A stretch of 47,814 bases of DNA from an uncultured Vibrio sp. (GTDB taxonomy: Bacteria; Pseudomonadota; Gammaproteobacteria; Enterobacterales; Vibrionaceae), in contig NZ_CANLBV010000026.1 in NCBI RefSeq assembly GCF_947488985.1, positions 1 to 47,814 of the forward strand. Direction: 5' to 3'. Each line of letters starts with the position of its first letter. Within the stretch, counting starts at the first letter, position 1. This document shows positions 24,737 through 33,594 of this stretch, one piece after another. A program made the translations under genes and the position numbers. The notes under the pieces were generated by a model that was not told the DNA's origin, searched no databases, and saw only the letters and a list, made by a program, of their open reading frames with translations.

Positions 24737-24967
24737 TTACTCAGCTGTTGGCTTTTGCTCAGATTCAACTGCCGTTTCTTGACTATCGACGTTCATTTCA
24801 GCAGCGCCTTCTGTTTGCTCTTGAGCCGCTTTTGCTTGCTCTTCCGCTTCCATTTTTGCGCGTTCAGCTTTAGAAATGTAGCGAGGCTTGTTACTACTAT
24901 GCATTTTTGAATTCGCTTGTTTCTGCTTCTTTTTTAGAATTTGATTGATTTTCTTCTTACGGTTCAT
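24737..24967 (-). CDS. DUF2986 family small basic protein
   Basis: 76 residues: a lysine-rich N-terminal half (MNRKKKINQILKKKQKQ) with the DUF2986 pattern ending in KPRYISKAER, then an acidic Ala/Glu/Gln-rich tail. It is likely cytoplasmic and possibly nucleic-acid-associated. Function unknown. Confidence 0.82.
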   Translation of the reverse strand: MNRKKKINQILKKKQKQANSKMHSSNKPRYISKAERAKMEAEEQAKAAQEQTEGAAEMNVDSQETAVESEQKPTAE

Positions 24968-25231
24968 TGATGCATAGCCTTGTATTTAGTTTAGGCGGTG
25001 GAGGATAATCATTTTAGGCCTAGAACTCAATATTTGAATGGCATTAGTCGGGAAATATCAAAATACTGATATCAATCATCCTATGGTAATCAACGCCTCT
25101 GGTAAGATGTGACCAGTCTCGTATTGCTACATAATTGCGTTATCGCGGTATTACGTTAAAGCATTATTGAGACCAGTGCATGACTTACTGTCGTACGTTA
25201 CTTTCCAACGGGTTTATCTGGGTAATTAATC

Positions 25232-25642
25232 ATGTTCCAATATAATGACACTCCGCAAGACTATATTCTACAAGGCGAGCTTGCAATGGAGTACAAAACC
25301 GTTATTGCGATGGTGCACATCTATTGCAAAGATCACCACAGAGAAGTTCGTCAGAATAACGCGTTATGTGAAGAGTGTGAGCAACTGTTGCGTTATGCCA
25401 AAACACGATTGGATAGGTGCCCTTATGGCGAAGCAAAACCGACCTGTAATCAGTGTCCGATTCATTGCTATAAACCTGACCCGAAAGAGCAAATGCGTGT
25501 AGTGATGCGCTATGCGGGACCAAGAATGTTACTTAAACATCCTATTTTAGCGATTCGGCATATCATTCATGAAAAAAGAAAAGTACCTGAAAAGCTACTG
25601 CCAAATGTGTCGAATCGACATATCCGCATGAATAAGAAATAA
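25232..25642 (+). CDS. ygbA: Nitrous oxide-stimulated promoter family protein (YgbA-like)
   Basis: Up to 136 residues, rich in cysteine: C32, C46, C49, C63, C72, C75 and C79, suiting a metal or Fe-S centre. It matches the family of E. coli YgbA, which is NsrR-controlled and tied to nitrosative stress. The alternative start at Met19 (25286) has a better ribosome-binding site (AAGGCGAG) and may be the true one. It fits with the nitrite-reducing genes of this window, as nitrite reduction yields nitric oxide. Confidence 0.83.
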   Translation: MFQYNDTPQDYILQGELAMEYKTVIAMVHIYCKDHHREVRQNNALCEECEQLLRYAKTRLDRCPYGEAKPTCNQCPIHCYKPDPKEQMRVVMRYAGPRMLLKHPILAIRHIIHEKRKVPEKLLPNVSNRHIRMNKK

Positions 25643-25673
25643 CTGGCACTTTAAAGTAATTACTAAACAAACG

Positions 25674-25702
25674 AAAAAGGTCTGATTTCTCAGACCTTTT
25701 TT
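25674..25702. terminator. Bidirectional terminator
   Basis: AAAAAGGTCTGA pairs perfectly with TCAGACCTTTTT around TTTC. It lies between the convergent ygbA-like and MATE genes. Confidence 0.92.
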
Positions 25703-25752
25703 GATGTAGGTATGTTTCTATCTAAGCTTGAATTTAGCTAGGTCACTGTAAC

Positions 25753-27150
25753 TTAAGCCGCCTGTGGCTCTTCATAGGTCACGGTTAAGTTGTTGATCCA
25801 GCGTCTGCTCAAATAACGGTGTGAACAAATTGCCAGTTTCACCACTTCTTCTACCAACATCAAACCATAGATGTATTTGAAATCCCATCCAGCGACAAAC
25901 GCGCCGTAAACACATACTGGAATACCGACCATCCACATCGCGATGAAATCCATACGCAGGCAGAACGCATTATCGCCACCAGCGCGAATAATACCGTTGA
26001 TGATCACCATATTCAGCATACGAATCACCACAGCAAAACACATAATGGTCATTGCAGGTGAAGCGAGTGGGTAGAGTGCATCTGCAGAAAGGTTAAGCCA
26101 TGTAAGAGCATGCTCTTTGCCCATAAACAGTAGCAATCCAACAACCGCGCCAAATCCAACGACGGCTTTAATGAAGGTCAGCCCCATACTCATTGCGTCA
26201 TCAAACTCATCACGGCCTAATGAATGACCAAGCAACACTGAACATGCCACCGAAATACCAAAGAAAATCGAGTAACACAACGACTCAAACGGCGCGAGCA
26301 TAGAGAACACGGCAAGTTCCGTTGTGCCCATGTGACCGAAGATCATTTGGTACGCCATGGTACCCATTGCCCATAACACGGCATTCATGGTGAGTGGCAA
26401 AGCAATACGACGGTAAGACAACCACAATGACGGACGATGTGGTGAGCTAGGCGTGGTCAATAACCAATGTTTACGCATACGCATGTAGCCATACATCAAG
26501 CCCACTTGAATCAAGCGCGCCAAAGTTGTTGCCAATGCCGCACCTGCAACACCCATTGCTGGAATACCGAAGGCACCTTTAATGAGTACGAAGTTAAGTG
26601 CGATGTTAAGGGCAATCGTCACCGCACCAAGCAATAACGGAGTTACGGTGTCACCTGATGAGCGCATGCTTGCTTCTACCACGACGACAATATGAGTCAG
26701 CAGCAGAACAGGGAATCCATACCAAAGGTAAGTTGCGCCAAGTTCAATCACGGCTTGATCGCTGGTTTGCAACATCATTAAAAACTGAGAACCAAGAGTG
26801 ATGATTGCAGTCACAGGCAGCAGAACTTTTAAGCCAAATACCATCGCGATAGACGATACTGTGCGCGCGCTTTTGCGGTCGTTCTTTCCCCAATATTGAG
26901 CGACTAATGTTCCGTTTGCTGAGGCCAACCCTGCCATAATCATAATAGCAACGAAGTGCCATTTTGATGCAATTCCCACAGCGGCAGCTGCTTCCATACC
27001 GAAGTCACTGACCATTAATACGTCAGCAAGGGCAAGAATAGCAACCAGCGCACTTTGCAAAGCAACAGGCAAACCAAGTTTAACAATACGAAGTAAGATG
27101 CTCTCTGGCTTGTTATTCATAGATGAGTTAGGGTTGATGTTAGTTGTCAT
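25753..27150 (-). CDS. MATE family efflux transporter
   Basis: A 465-residue inner-membrane protein with about twelve helices in two halves, of the MATE/NorM type, which exports cationic drugs or metabolites using sodium or protons. The start follows GGAGAG. An AraC-type regulator diverges from it with only 50 bp between them, so that regulator probably controls the pump. The substrate is unknown. Confidence 0.9.
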   Translation of the reverse strand: MTTNINPNSSMNNKPESILLRIVKLGLPVALQSALVAILALADVLMVSDFGMEAAAAVGIASKWHFVAIMIMAGLASANGTLVAQYWGKNDRKSARTVSSIAMVFGLKVLLPVTAIITLGSQFLMMLQTSDQAVIELGATYLWYGFPVLLLTHIVVVVEASMRSSGDTVTPLLLGAVTIALNIALNFVLIKGAFGIPAMGVAGAALATTLARLIQVGLMYGYMRMRKHWLLTTPSSPHRPSLWLSYRRIALPLTMNAVLWAMGTMAYQMIFGHMGTTELAVFSMLAPFESLCYSIFFGISVACSVLLGHSLGRDEFDDAMSMGLTFIKAVVGFGAVVGLLLFMGKEHALTWLNLSADALYPLASPAMTIMCFAVVIRMLNMVIINGIIRAGGDNAFCLRMDFIAMWMVGIPVCVYGAFVAGWDFKYIYGLMLVEEVVKLAICSHRYLSRRWINNLTVTYEEPQAA

Positions 27151-27200
27151 AAGCTCTCCGATTTATGGCAGAACTATAGTGATTTGAGCGAAGTAACAAC

Positions 27201-28094
27201 ATGTTTAAAAAACAACAAAACCTGTGCAAATCCGTCATTGATTCATTGAGACCAAAATCAACGTGGCAAGATGATGTTTTTCTCGCGGAACAATGTAAAG
27301 AACGTTTTTTGACCGTTGAAGATATCCCGGAAATGAAAAACTGTGGTGTCTACATGGGCGGTATGGCAAAGCTGCATGACGCGTATTGGGTTGAACGTGA
27401 ATCTGTAAATGTTCATACGTTGATTTTTACACAAGAAGGGGGCGGAATCCTAACCACCGCAACCTCAGTACAAGCGATTACGCCATACACGCTGGTGGTT
27501 CTTCCTGCTGGAACCCCATTTCGCTTTGAATTAGATCCTCAATACAACTATTGGAAAATGGCGTGGATGCTGACGCCTGATACCCCACAGTGGCAACATA
27601 TCGCGAGCTTGGGTCAGAGCATTGTCCCTTTTAGCGAGTGCGAACAAATCTGGTCACTAATGAACTTGGTTCACTTTGAAATTGGCGGCAGGGCCAGTTA
27701 TCGAAAACTACTGATGAGTGAAATCATTCGCACGTTAACAGGGTTTGAACCTAAATCGACTAGCACCACGGCACGTGTTCAGGCGTTATACAACGAAATC
27801 GAAAGCAGTCTGCATTTAGCGTGGACAGTAGCAGGCATGGCTGAACGAGTGTTTATCAGCGAAGAGCAGCTAAATCGAGTGACCAAATCTCTGTTTAATG
27901 TCTCTCCCCGAAGTAAATTGATCCAGCTTAGAATGGACAAAGCGACCAGCTTGTTGAAATCCCAAGATTGGTCGGTGTCCATGATAGCGAATCGCTTAGG
28001 CTACAAAGATCCCTATAACTTCTCGCATCGATTCAAAAAGCATTTCGGTCTGTCACCCAGCCAATACAGAAAAAACGACCGATTCGCAAAATAA
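27201..28094 (+). CDS. AraC family transcriptional regulator
   Basis: 297 residues. The N-terminal half is a cupin-like ligand domain (ITPYTLVVLPAGTPFRFEL), and the C-terminal part from about residue 195 has two helix-turn-helix motifs ending in the AraC signature ANRLGYKDPYNFSHRFKKHF. It is divergent from the MATE pump, the likely target. Confidence 0.9.
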   Translation: MFKKQQNLCKSVIDSLRPKSTWQDDVFLAEQCKERFLTVEDIPEMKNCGVYMGGMAKLHDAYWVERESVNVHTLIFTQEGGGILTTATSVQAITPYTLVVLPAGTPFRFELDPQYNYWKMAWMLTPDTPQWQHIASLGQSIVPFSECEQIWSLMNLVHFEIGGRASYRKLLMSEIIRTLTGFEPKSTSTTARVQALYNEIESSLHLAWTVAGMAERVFISEEQLNRVTKSLFNVSPRSKLIQLRMDKATSLLKSQDWSVSMIANRLGYKDPYNFSHRFKKHFGLSPSQYRKNDRFAK

Positions 28095-28164
28095 AGGCAG
28101 TGCTTGTCTCTATTTGACCAAAGTTTGACGCTTTTGGATCAGAGCTGATGACCAAAACAGATAG

Positions 28165-28599
28165 CTACTTGAGAAGAGCTTGATTAAGCCATTGATCAAA
28201 TTGAGATTTTGGTAAAGCACCGTTAATCGTGTCGATACGTTTACCATTTTTAAATACCATCACAGTAGGAATACTTCTGATTTGGTACATAGCCGCAAGT
28301 TGTTGTTGAGCTTCGGTATCAATCTTTACGAATCGCACATCCCCTGAACGCTCTTTTGCTACATCGCTGAACACAGGTGCGAAGCCCACGCATGGGTTAC
28401 ACCATGTTGCCCAGAAATCGACAACCACAGGTTGTGAGCTGTTTAAAATTGACTGGAAATTAAGTGTGGTGCCTTCAATAGGAGCACCATCGAGCAATGC
28501 CGCTTTACACTTGCCACAGGTTGGGTTTTCTGAAATTCGTTGTGAAGGAACTCGGTTTACCCCATGACAAGAAGGGCAGCGTGTGTTGAATGTTGACAT
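28165..28599 (-). CDS. trxC: Thioredoxin 2, variant active site
   Basis: 144 residues: an N-terminal zinc ribbon (C8, C11, C28, C31) and a thioredoxin fold, the hallmark of TrxC, a cytoplasmic protein disulfide reductase induced by oxidative stress in other bacteria. The active site is WCNPC (C67, C70) in place of the common WCGPC. cis-Pro is present in SIPTVM. Position next to fabH2 matches the trxC-fabH order I recall from V. cholerae chromosome II. Confidence 0.93.
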   Translation of the reverse strand: MSTFNTRCPSCHGVNRVPSQRISENPTCGKCKAALLDGAPIEGTTLNFQSILNSSQPVVVDFWATWCNPCVGFAPVFSDVAKERSGDVRFVKIDTEAQQQLAAMYQIRSIPTVMVFKNGKRIDTINGALPKSQFDQWLNQALLK

Positions 28600-28718
28600 G
28601 ACTTTCTCTTTTTATTAAGACTCTGCGTCTTACACGATTTACGGATCGAGCGCCGAGCGCTTATACTGTTTAAAACAAAGATAAGATACTTAAATAAAAA
28701 CAAACAATAAACAGGTAA

Positions 28719-29819
28719 ATGATGACAAAATTTTATGCTGAGATAACGGGTTGGGGAAAGTGTCTACCACCAGCCGTACTGTCTAATGATGATCTAAGTA
28801 CTTTTATTGACACATCCGATGAATGGATTCAAACCCGTACTGGAATCAAGAATCGCCGCATCAGCCATGTGAATACCTCCGAACTTGGGACGGTTGCCGC
28901 GAAACATGCCATGGCGTGCGCTGGCCTAACTGCTGAAGACATAGATCTGGTGATCATAGCCACGTGTAGTCCAGATTCTCTTATTCCGAATACTGCATCT
29001 AAGGTTCAAGAAAATTTAGGCATTAAGAGTGCTGCGGCGTTTGATCTTAATGCGGCGTGTACAGGTTTTATTTATGGTGTAGAAACGGCAACCCGATTGA
29101 TTCAAGCGGGCAACTACCGTAATGCGATCGTTGTTGGGGCAGAGCGCTTGTCATTCTTTATCGATTGGACTAAACGTGACACCGCTGTTCTTTTCGGTGA
29201 TGGTGCGGGTGCAGTGGTTCTCTCACGTACTGAAGAGCAGGTTGGTTTACAAGAAGCCCAGATTGGTTGTGATGCGAAAGGGCGTGACATTCTCGCCGTA
29301 CCTAAATTTGGTACTTCTATGGACCGCTTTGCTGCAGATAACGGTTACTGGGATTTTGATTTCGTTGGTAAAGAGATCTTCAAGCGCGCGGTGAAAGGTA
29401 TGGGTGCAGCGGCGCACACTGTGTTGAGCCGCACTGGTATTTCAACCGACAACATTGATGTTGTCATTCCACATCAAGCCAATATTCGAATTATTCAAAC
29501 CCTGTGTGATATGGCAGGAATCGAGCGCGAAAAAGCGTTTGTGAACATTCAAGATTACGGTAATACATCGGCAGCCACCGTCCCCATTGCCCTGTGTGAA
29601 TCGCTAGAACAAGGTTTTATTAAGCCTAATGCCAACATCCTTGTTGCGGCATTTGGTGCGGGATTAACGTGGGGTGCAGGTCATATAAAATGGGGTAAGC
29701 GGGTTGAACCTCTCGGTCAATCTGATGCTCGGCTACCGGATGTAGATCAATCGGCTTTAGAGCTTTTAGAAAGGGCCATTTTACACTGTAAAACGCGTCC
29801 AAATTCAGAGATAAAATAG
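28719..29819 (+). CDS. fabH: Beta-ketoacyl-ACP synthase III, FabH2-like
   Basis: 366 residues, longer than standard FabH (about 317) by a C-terminal tail rich in charged residues. It condenses acetyl-CoA with malonyl-ACP to start fatty acid synthesis, or a related primer reaction. The triad is present: Cys114 (DLNAACTGF), His252 (PHQAN) and Asn282 (YGNTSAA). Two adjacent ATGs exist; the second (28722) has slightly better spacing from AGG. As a second copy away from the main fab cluster, it may have a special acyl donor. Confidence 0.92.
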   Translation: MMTKFYAEITGWGKCLPPAVLSNDDLSTFIDTSDEWIQTRTGIKNRRISHVNTSELGTVAAKHAMACAGLTAEDIDLVIIATCSPDSLIPNTASKVQENLGIKSAAAFDLNAACTGFIYGVETATRLIQAGNYRNAIVVGAERLSFFIDWTKRDTAVLFGDGAGAVVLSRTEEQVGLQEAQIGCDAKGRDILAVPKFGTSMDRFAADNGYWDFDFVGKEIFKRAVKGMGAAAHTVLSRTGISTDNIDVVIPHQANIRIIQTLCDMAGIEREKAFVNIQDYGNTSAATVPIALCESLEQGFIKPNANILVAAFGAGLTWGAGHIKWGKRVEPLGQSDARLPDVDQSALELLERAILHCKTRPNSEIK

Positions 29820-29823
29820 CGAC

Positions 29824-30306
29824 ATGATGAAAGTTCGTGCTATGACGGAAGCCGATCTCGATGGAGCGCCTTTGGTCCATCAAGCAACTTTTGTTCGGCA
29901 GAAGAACTCAAGGCTATGGTTACAACGTAACTTTAATGCATCACCGCGTTTTCTGAACTATGTGGCAGAAAGTGAGGGTGAAATCGTAGGTTATATCACC
30001 TGGGTACAGAAAAGCGGGTTTAGACCCGAAGCCGTGTTGGAGTTAGAGCAACTTGCTGTGTTACCAAGTGCTCAGGGAAAAGGGGTGGGAAAAAATCTGA
30101 TCCTTGACTCTCTTCCGCAAATAAAGAAGCAGTTAGCAGAGCAAGGTTCAGTACTCAAACATGTGTTAGTGACGACCAGAGCGGACAATTTTGCACAACA
30201 GCTGTATATGTCGGCATTAGGCGCTGAAGTCGAGACCACGATTTCAAACTTATACTCCGCCGATGAAGTGTTAATGATAGCGCGCAATGTTGGCGATCGT
30301 ATCTGA
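29824..30306 (+). CDS. GNAT family N-acetyltransferase
   Basis: 160 residues with the acetyl-CoA-binding motif LEQLAVLPSAQGKGVGKNLI (strand-loop-helix of GNAT). It starts 4 bp after fabH2, so it is probably cotranscribed. The acceptor molecule is unknown. Confidence 0.9.
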   Translation: MMKVRAMTEADLDGAPLVHQATFVRQKNSRLWLQRNFNASPRFLNYVAESEGEIVGYITWVQKSGFRPEAVLELEQLAVLPSAQGKGVGKNLILDSLPQIKKQLAEQGSVLKHVLVTTRADNFAQQLYMSALGAEVETTISNLYSADEVLMIARNVGDRI

Positions 30307-30488
30307 TCGCTGACTAAAGAAAACATTACGTTAGATGGGATTACGCTGGACTTAATGCTTAAGGTTCAGTTTATGTAAGGGCTTTAGAATAACCAATACA
30401 GAGGACGGTATCCTACTTAAGAGATTATTAACTGAATTTATAAGGTAGTAACCTTTAAGTCAGTTGATATTTTTTGGGGAGATCTGCT

Positions 30489-31094
30489 TTGTTATCAAGT
30501 AAAGTGGTAATTGATGGCGTTTACGAAACGTCAAAAATGCGTGTTGAAATTCATGATGATGTTGTTATAAAAACTTTCAAGAAAGGTCGCAACTCACAAC
30601 AACGGTATACAAGAGAAAAGAGAGCACTCAATCTTCTACTCGAAAAAAAGGGCTTCCCACAAGTTTCTGAGTGTAATGACGATTTATTACAAATTGTCAT
30701 GTCGAGACTCAGCGGGAAACGGCCTGAGACACTCACTGAATCACAGGTTTATCAATTGAGAAAGTTAGTGCATGAATTAAATGCAAACGGTATTTCCCGT
30801 CATGCAATGCCGTTACGTGATTTTATTGTTGATGAAGATGGTAACTTGGGTATGGTTGACTTTGAGAGAGTATCCTTCAGAGGTTTTCGTTACTCTCCAA
30901 TTTGGTACGCTGCACTAAAAGTTAACCAATACAATCTGTTGCGCTTGATAATGGCCCATCAGCCACAAGAATTAACAACAAGTGAATCCGAACTATTCAA
31001 AAAACTGTTATGGTTGAGAAATAACCTAACCAAATTGAAGCCTTTAAAAAATTCTGTTCGAAACTATTTTAAGCCAAATAAAAGTGATGACTAA
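30489..31094 (+). CDS. YrbL-like kinase-fold protein
   Basis: About 201 residues if translation starts at the TTG at 30489, which has GGGGAGA 6 nt upstream; an in-frame upstream TTG at 30474 overlaps that site. The protein resembles YrbL and other small kinase-fold proteins: a lysine in VVIKTFKKG, a HELNANGISRHAMPLRD loop, and DFER in the metal-binding position. The catalytic loop lacks the usual H-x-D pattern, so catalysis is uncertain. Isolated gene; role unknown. Confidence 0.78.
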   Translation: MLSSKVVIDGVYETSKMRVEIHDDVVIKTFKKGRNSQQRYTREKRALNLLLEKKGFPQVSECNDDLLQIVMSRLSGKRPETLTESQVYQLRKLVHELNANGISRHAMPLRDFIVDEDGNLGMVDFERVSFRGFRYSPIWYAALKVNQYNLLRLIMAHQPQELTTSESELFKKLLWLRNNLTKLKPLKNSVRNYFKPNKSDD

Positions 31095-31349
31095 GTCCAT
31101 TAGTTTTGCATTCAGAGTTAGATGATTTCCACTATCTTACTCAATACTAGGTTAAGCGAGTTTTCAGTACGCGTTAAAGCGAATAAAGTTTATCGAATAA
31201 GTTTTGCATAAAAGAAGTAAAGCACGTAACAGACAACAAATGCGATCCCAAGGACATTATATTAGTATTGACTAAATTACATTTATTAGTAAACTCTAAT
31301 TTAAAATGAGAACGCTGAATCAATAGACAATCTGTTATGGGAGAGCTCA

Positions 31350-31820
31350 GTGATTAATTTTATACCTTGGGATGCATTTTTTGGCGGCATGCTGTTAGGC
31401 ATATCGGCGATTGTTCTGATGTTGGGGATCGGGCGCGTGGTGGGGATCAGCGGCATCGTTAGCCGACTATTGCCGTTAGCTTCAAATAACAGTGAAAACA
31501 AAACGGATAGCCAAGGCTCAGAGCCCGACGTTGAAAAGCATTGGCGATTGGCGTTTGTTGTGGGAATGGTCGCAAGTAGCTGGTTACTGATCCCAACGGG
31601 TTACCAATTACCTCAATTAGAGGAGATGAATCTTGCACTGGTCATTATTGCTGGGCTGCTGGTGGGCTTTGGCACCAAGATGGCCAATGGCTGTACCAGT
31701 GGTCATGGTATTGTGGGTATGGCGCGTTTATCTAAGCGCTCAATTATCGCGACTTGTGTGTTTATGGGAGGGGCAATGGCAACTGTCTTGCTCAAGCACT
31801 TTATTGGCTTGGGGGCATAA
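31350..31820 (+). CDS. YeeE/YedE family transporter, N-terminal half protein
   Basis: A 156-residue membrane protein with about four helices. The GCTSGHGIVG segment near residue 116 carries the conserved cysteine of the YeeE/YedE family, whose best-studied members import thiosulfate. A GTG start is supported by GGGAGAG. It forms a pair with the following gene (one-base overlap), each making half of the transporter. Confidence 0.88.
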   Translation: MINFIPWDAFFGGMLLGISAIVLMLGIGRVVGISGIVSRLLPLASNNSENKTDSQGSEPDVEKHWRLAFVVGMVASSWLLIPTGYQLPQLEEMNLALVIIAGLLVGFGTKMANGCTSGHGIVGMARLSKRSIIATCVFMGGAMATVLLKHFIGLGA

Positions 31821-32251
31821 TGAAAAACGCTGTATTTACTGTTGTTATTGGATTGGTAGGTGGTCTTCTTTTTGGCTCGGGTATGATCATCTCCGGTATG
31901 GTCGATCCGAATAAAGTACTTGGCTTTTTAGACATTACAGGCAACTGGGACGTGAGCTTAGCATTTGTGATGGGCGGTGCGTTATTGGTGTTTGCGCCTT
32001 TCTACCATCTCGTGATAAAAAAGCGCGCGAAAGCGATTAATGGTGAGTCATTGGATAGCAGTAATAACCCGCTGATAGACCGAAAGCTTATTTTAGGTTC
32101 AGCAGTCTTTGGTCTAGGTTGGGGGATAGCTGGCTTTTGTCCGGGTCCTGTGGTTACTAGCCTAAGTGGTGGCAACCCTACCATATGGCTGTTTATGGTG
32201 AGCATGGTGGTGGGGATGTGGCTTGCCGGTCGCACCAGTAAAACCTGCTAG
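31820..32251 (+). CDS. YeeE/YedE-type transporter, second half (DUF6691)
   Basis: 143 residues, about four helices, with GWGIAGFCPGPV holding the second conserved cysteine. The start overlaps the previous stop by one base. It probably complexes with its partner to pass thiosulfate or a related sulfur compound through the inner membrane. Confidence 0.88.
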   Translation: MKNAVFTVVIGLVGGLLFGSGMIISGMVDPNKVLGFLDITGNWDVSLAFVMGGALLVFAPFYHLVIKKRAKAINGESLDSSNNPLIDRKLILGSAVFGLGWGIAGFCPGPVVTSLSGGNPTIWLFMVSMVVGMWLAGRTSKTC

Positions 32252-32412
32252 CCATCGACTTATCGCTCATCAGATAGGCTTGATATGACTATTGGAGAGG
32301 TTGACTCGCTTTAAGTAAAAGCCAGTCAGCCTCTTTCTATATCGACTCTTTTCTATTGTCTGAAGTTATCTAGAATCTGCCTTTATCTAAGACCGATTGT
32401 TTGATTTAAGAC

Positions 32413-33291
32413 CTACTGTTTGATGGTCGTTGATACAGGGCAATGATCGCTGAGTTTATAATCCAGTACATCTTGCGTTTCAAACACCTGCTGTTTGGGC
32501 GGTGATGTGTTGAGTGATTCGCTCACCACAATATGATCAATTACCGAACGGAACTGGTGTGTACGATGGTTGTGCCGGTTTGAGCGTACCTTGCAATCTG
32601 ATCGGGTTTTTCTTGTTGCCAACTGAGCATCGGTATTTTGTGTTAAGTCTTGCCACATCCAATCTCTTGAATAGGCGAGGTTATGGTTGAAGTCACCCAG
32701 TATGATGTAGTCCTGATCGCTGCGTTCTCTTTGCTGTATCCACTGATTAAGCTGTTGAGCTTGCTCTTTAAGCCTTGAACAGTCTCGATTCGATTTATAC
32801 GCACCGCTGCATCCCGCCTTTAAATGAACCGATAGCATATGAATCGGCTTGGTATTGGTTTCTACAACGATATAGCTTGCGAACCTTAGCTTGCTGTTCG
32901 CACTCGTTTCTAAGGGAAAGTCCGCGTAGTCGGTGAACGCAATGCCTCTACGTACCGCAAACCCTGTGTATTGGTTGACTTGCGGGAATTGGTGATGGTT
33001 GTTTTCGGGTAGCGCTCGGTCAGACATCAATATCTTGTATTGATGGCCCACGACACGTTGCATCGCTTTAACACTATCGACCTCTTGAAAAGCGACCACA
33101 TCGGCATCTAACGATTGAAAATACCTTTGCAGCATATCGAAGTCGCTTTGGTTACGTTTGGAAGAAAATTTATTCACAGCCTCGTTGGTGGATAACCATT
33201 CGATATTCCAACTGGATATGCTCAAAGGTTCAGCAAATGCATGGCTACTGATCAACAAGCTCAATATCATCCACTTTTGAAGTCGTTTCAT
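32413..33291 (-). CDS. Secreted endonuclease/exonuclease/phosphatase family protein
   Basis: A 292-residue protein with a signal peptide (cleavage after HAFA, about residue 20). EEP-fold catalytic motifs are SSWNIEWLS, AFQEVD, ILGDFNHN, VIDHIV and LSDHCPV. It is likely periplasmic or extracellular and hydrolyses nucleic acid or phosphate esters. It is not linked to neighbours. Confidence 0.88.
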   Translation of the reverse strand: MKRLQKWMILSLLISSHAFAEPLSISSWNIEWLSTNEAVNKFSSKRNQSDFDMLQRYFQSLDADVVAFQEVDSVKAMQRVVGHQYKILMSDRALPENNHHQFPQVNQYTGFAVRRGIAFTDYADFPLETSANSKLRFASYIVVETNTKPIHMLSVHLKAGCSGAYKSNRDCSRLKEQAQQLNQWIQQRERSDQDYIILGDFNHNLAYSRDWMWQDLTQNTDAQLATRKTRSDCKVRSNRHNHRTHQFRSVIDHIVVSESLNTSPPKQQVFETQDVLDYKLSDHCPVSTTIKQ

Positions 33292-33458
33292 CCGATCTAT
33301 CCCTAATTTTGTTTGTCGATATGGTTGAGCCGTTATCCTACAACACTTACCAAAAATTCAACTGTTTTTAGCAGTTTTTTTATTGTTACATTGTTTCTTT
33401 TTGTCTTGAGAACTAGAGTAATAATATTGAATTGATCTTAGTCAGCGTGCGCATTTTA

Positions 33459-33472
33459 TTGATCCAAATCAA
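33459..33472 (+). promoter_or_regulatory. FNR site of the nrdDG operon
   Basis: TTGATCCAAATCAA matches the FNR consensus TTGAT-N4-ATCAA at every position, 123 bp before the nrdD start. A weaker half-site (TTGATCTTAGTCAG) lies at 33432-33445. Confidence 0.85.
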
Positions 33473-33503
33473 CACTTGGAATTGGTGGTTCTCGTTAAAT
33501 ACG

Positions 33504-33519
33504 CCACAATATCTAGTGT
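33504..33519 (+). promoter_or_regulatory. NrdR box 1
   Basis: CCACAATATCTAGTGT matches the NrdR box (ACACWATATATWGTGT) at 14 of 16 positions. NrdR represses ribonucleotide reductase genes when dATP is plentiful. Confidence 0.8.
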
Positions 33520-33534
33520 CAGTTAAACGAAAAG

Positions 33535-33550
33535 TCGCTCTATATAGTGT
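33535..33550 (+). promoter_or_regulatory. NrdR box 2
   Basis: TCGCTCTATATAGTGT matches the NrdR box at 13 of 16 positions. It begins 31 bp after box 1, about three helical turns, the usual spacing of paired boxes. Confidence 0.75.
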
Positions 33551-33594
33551 GTTTGTGGATAAACCTGTGAATACCTTAAGAGTAAGGAGAAGTG

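Noticed and set aside
25080..25231. Possible further repeat copy with two GACCAGT motifs
   Set aside because: The alignment to the element at 44724-44890 is too poor to call.
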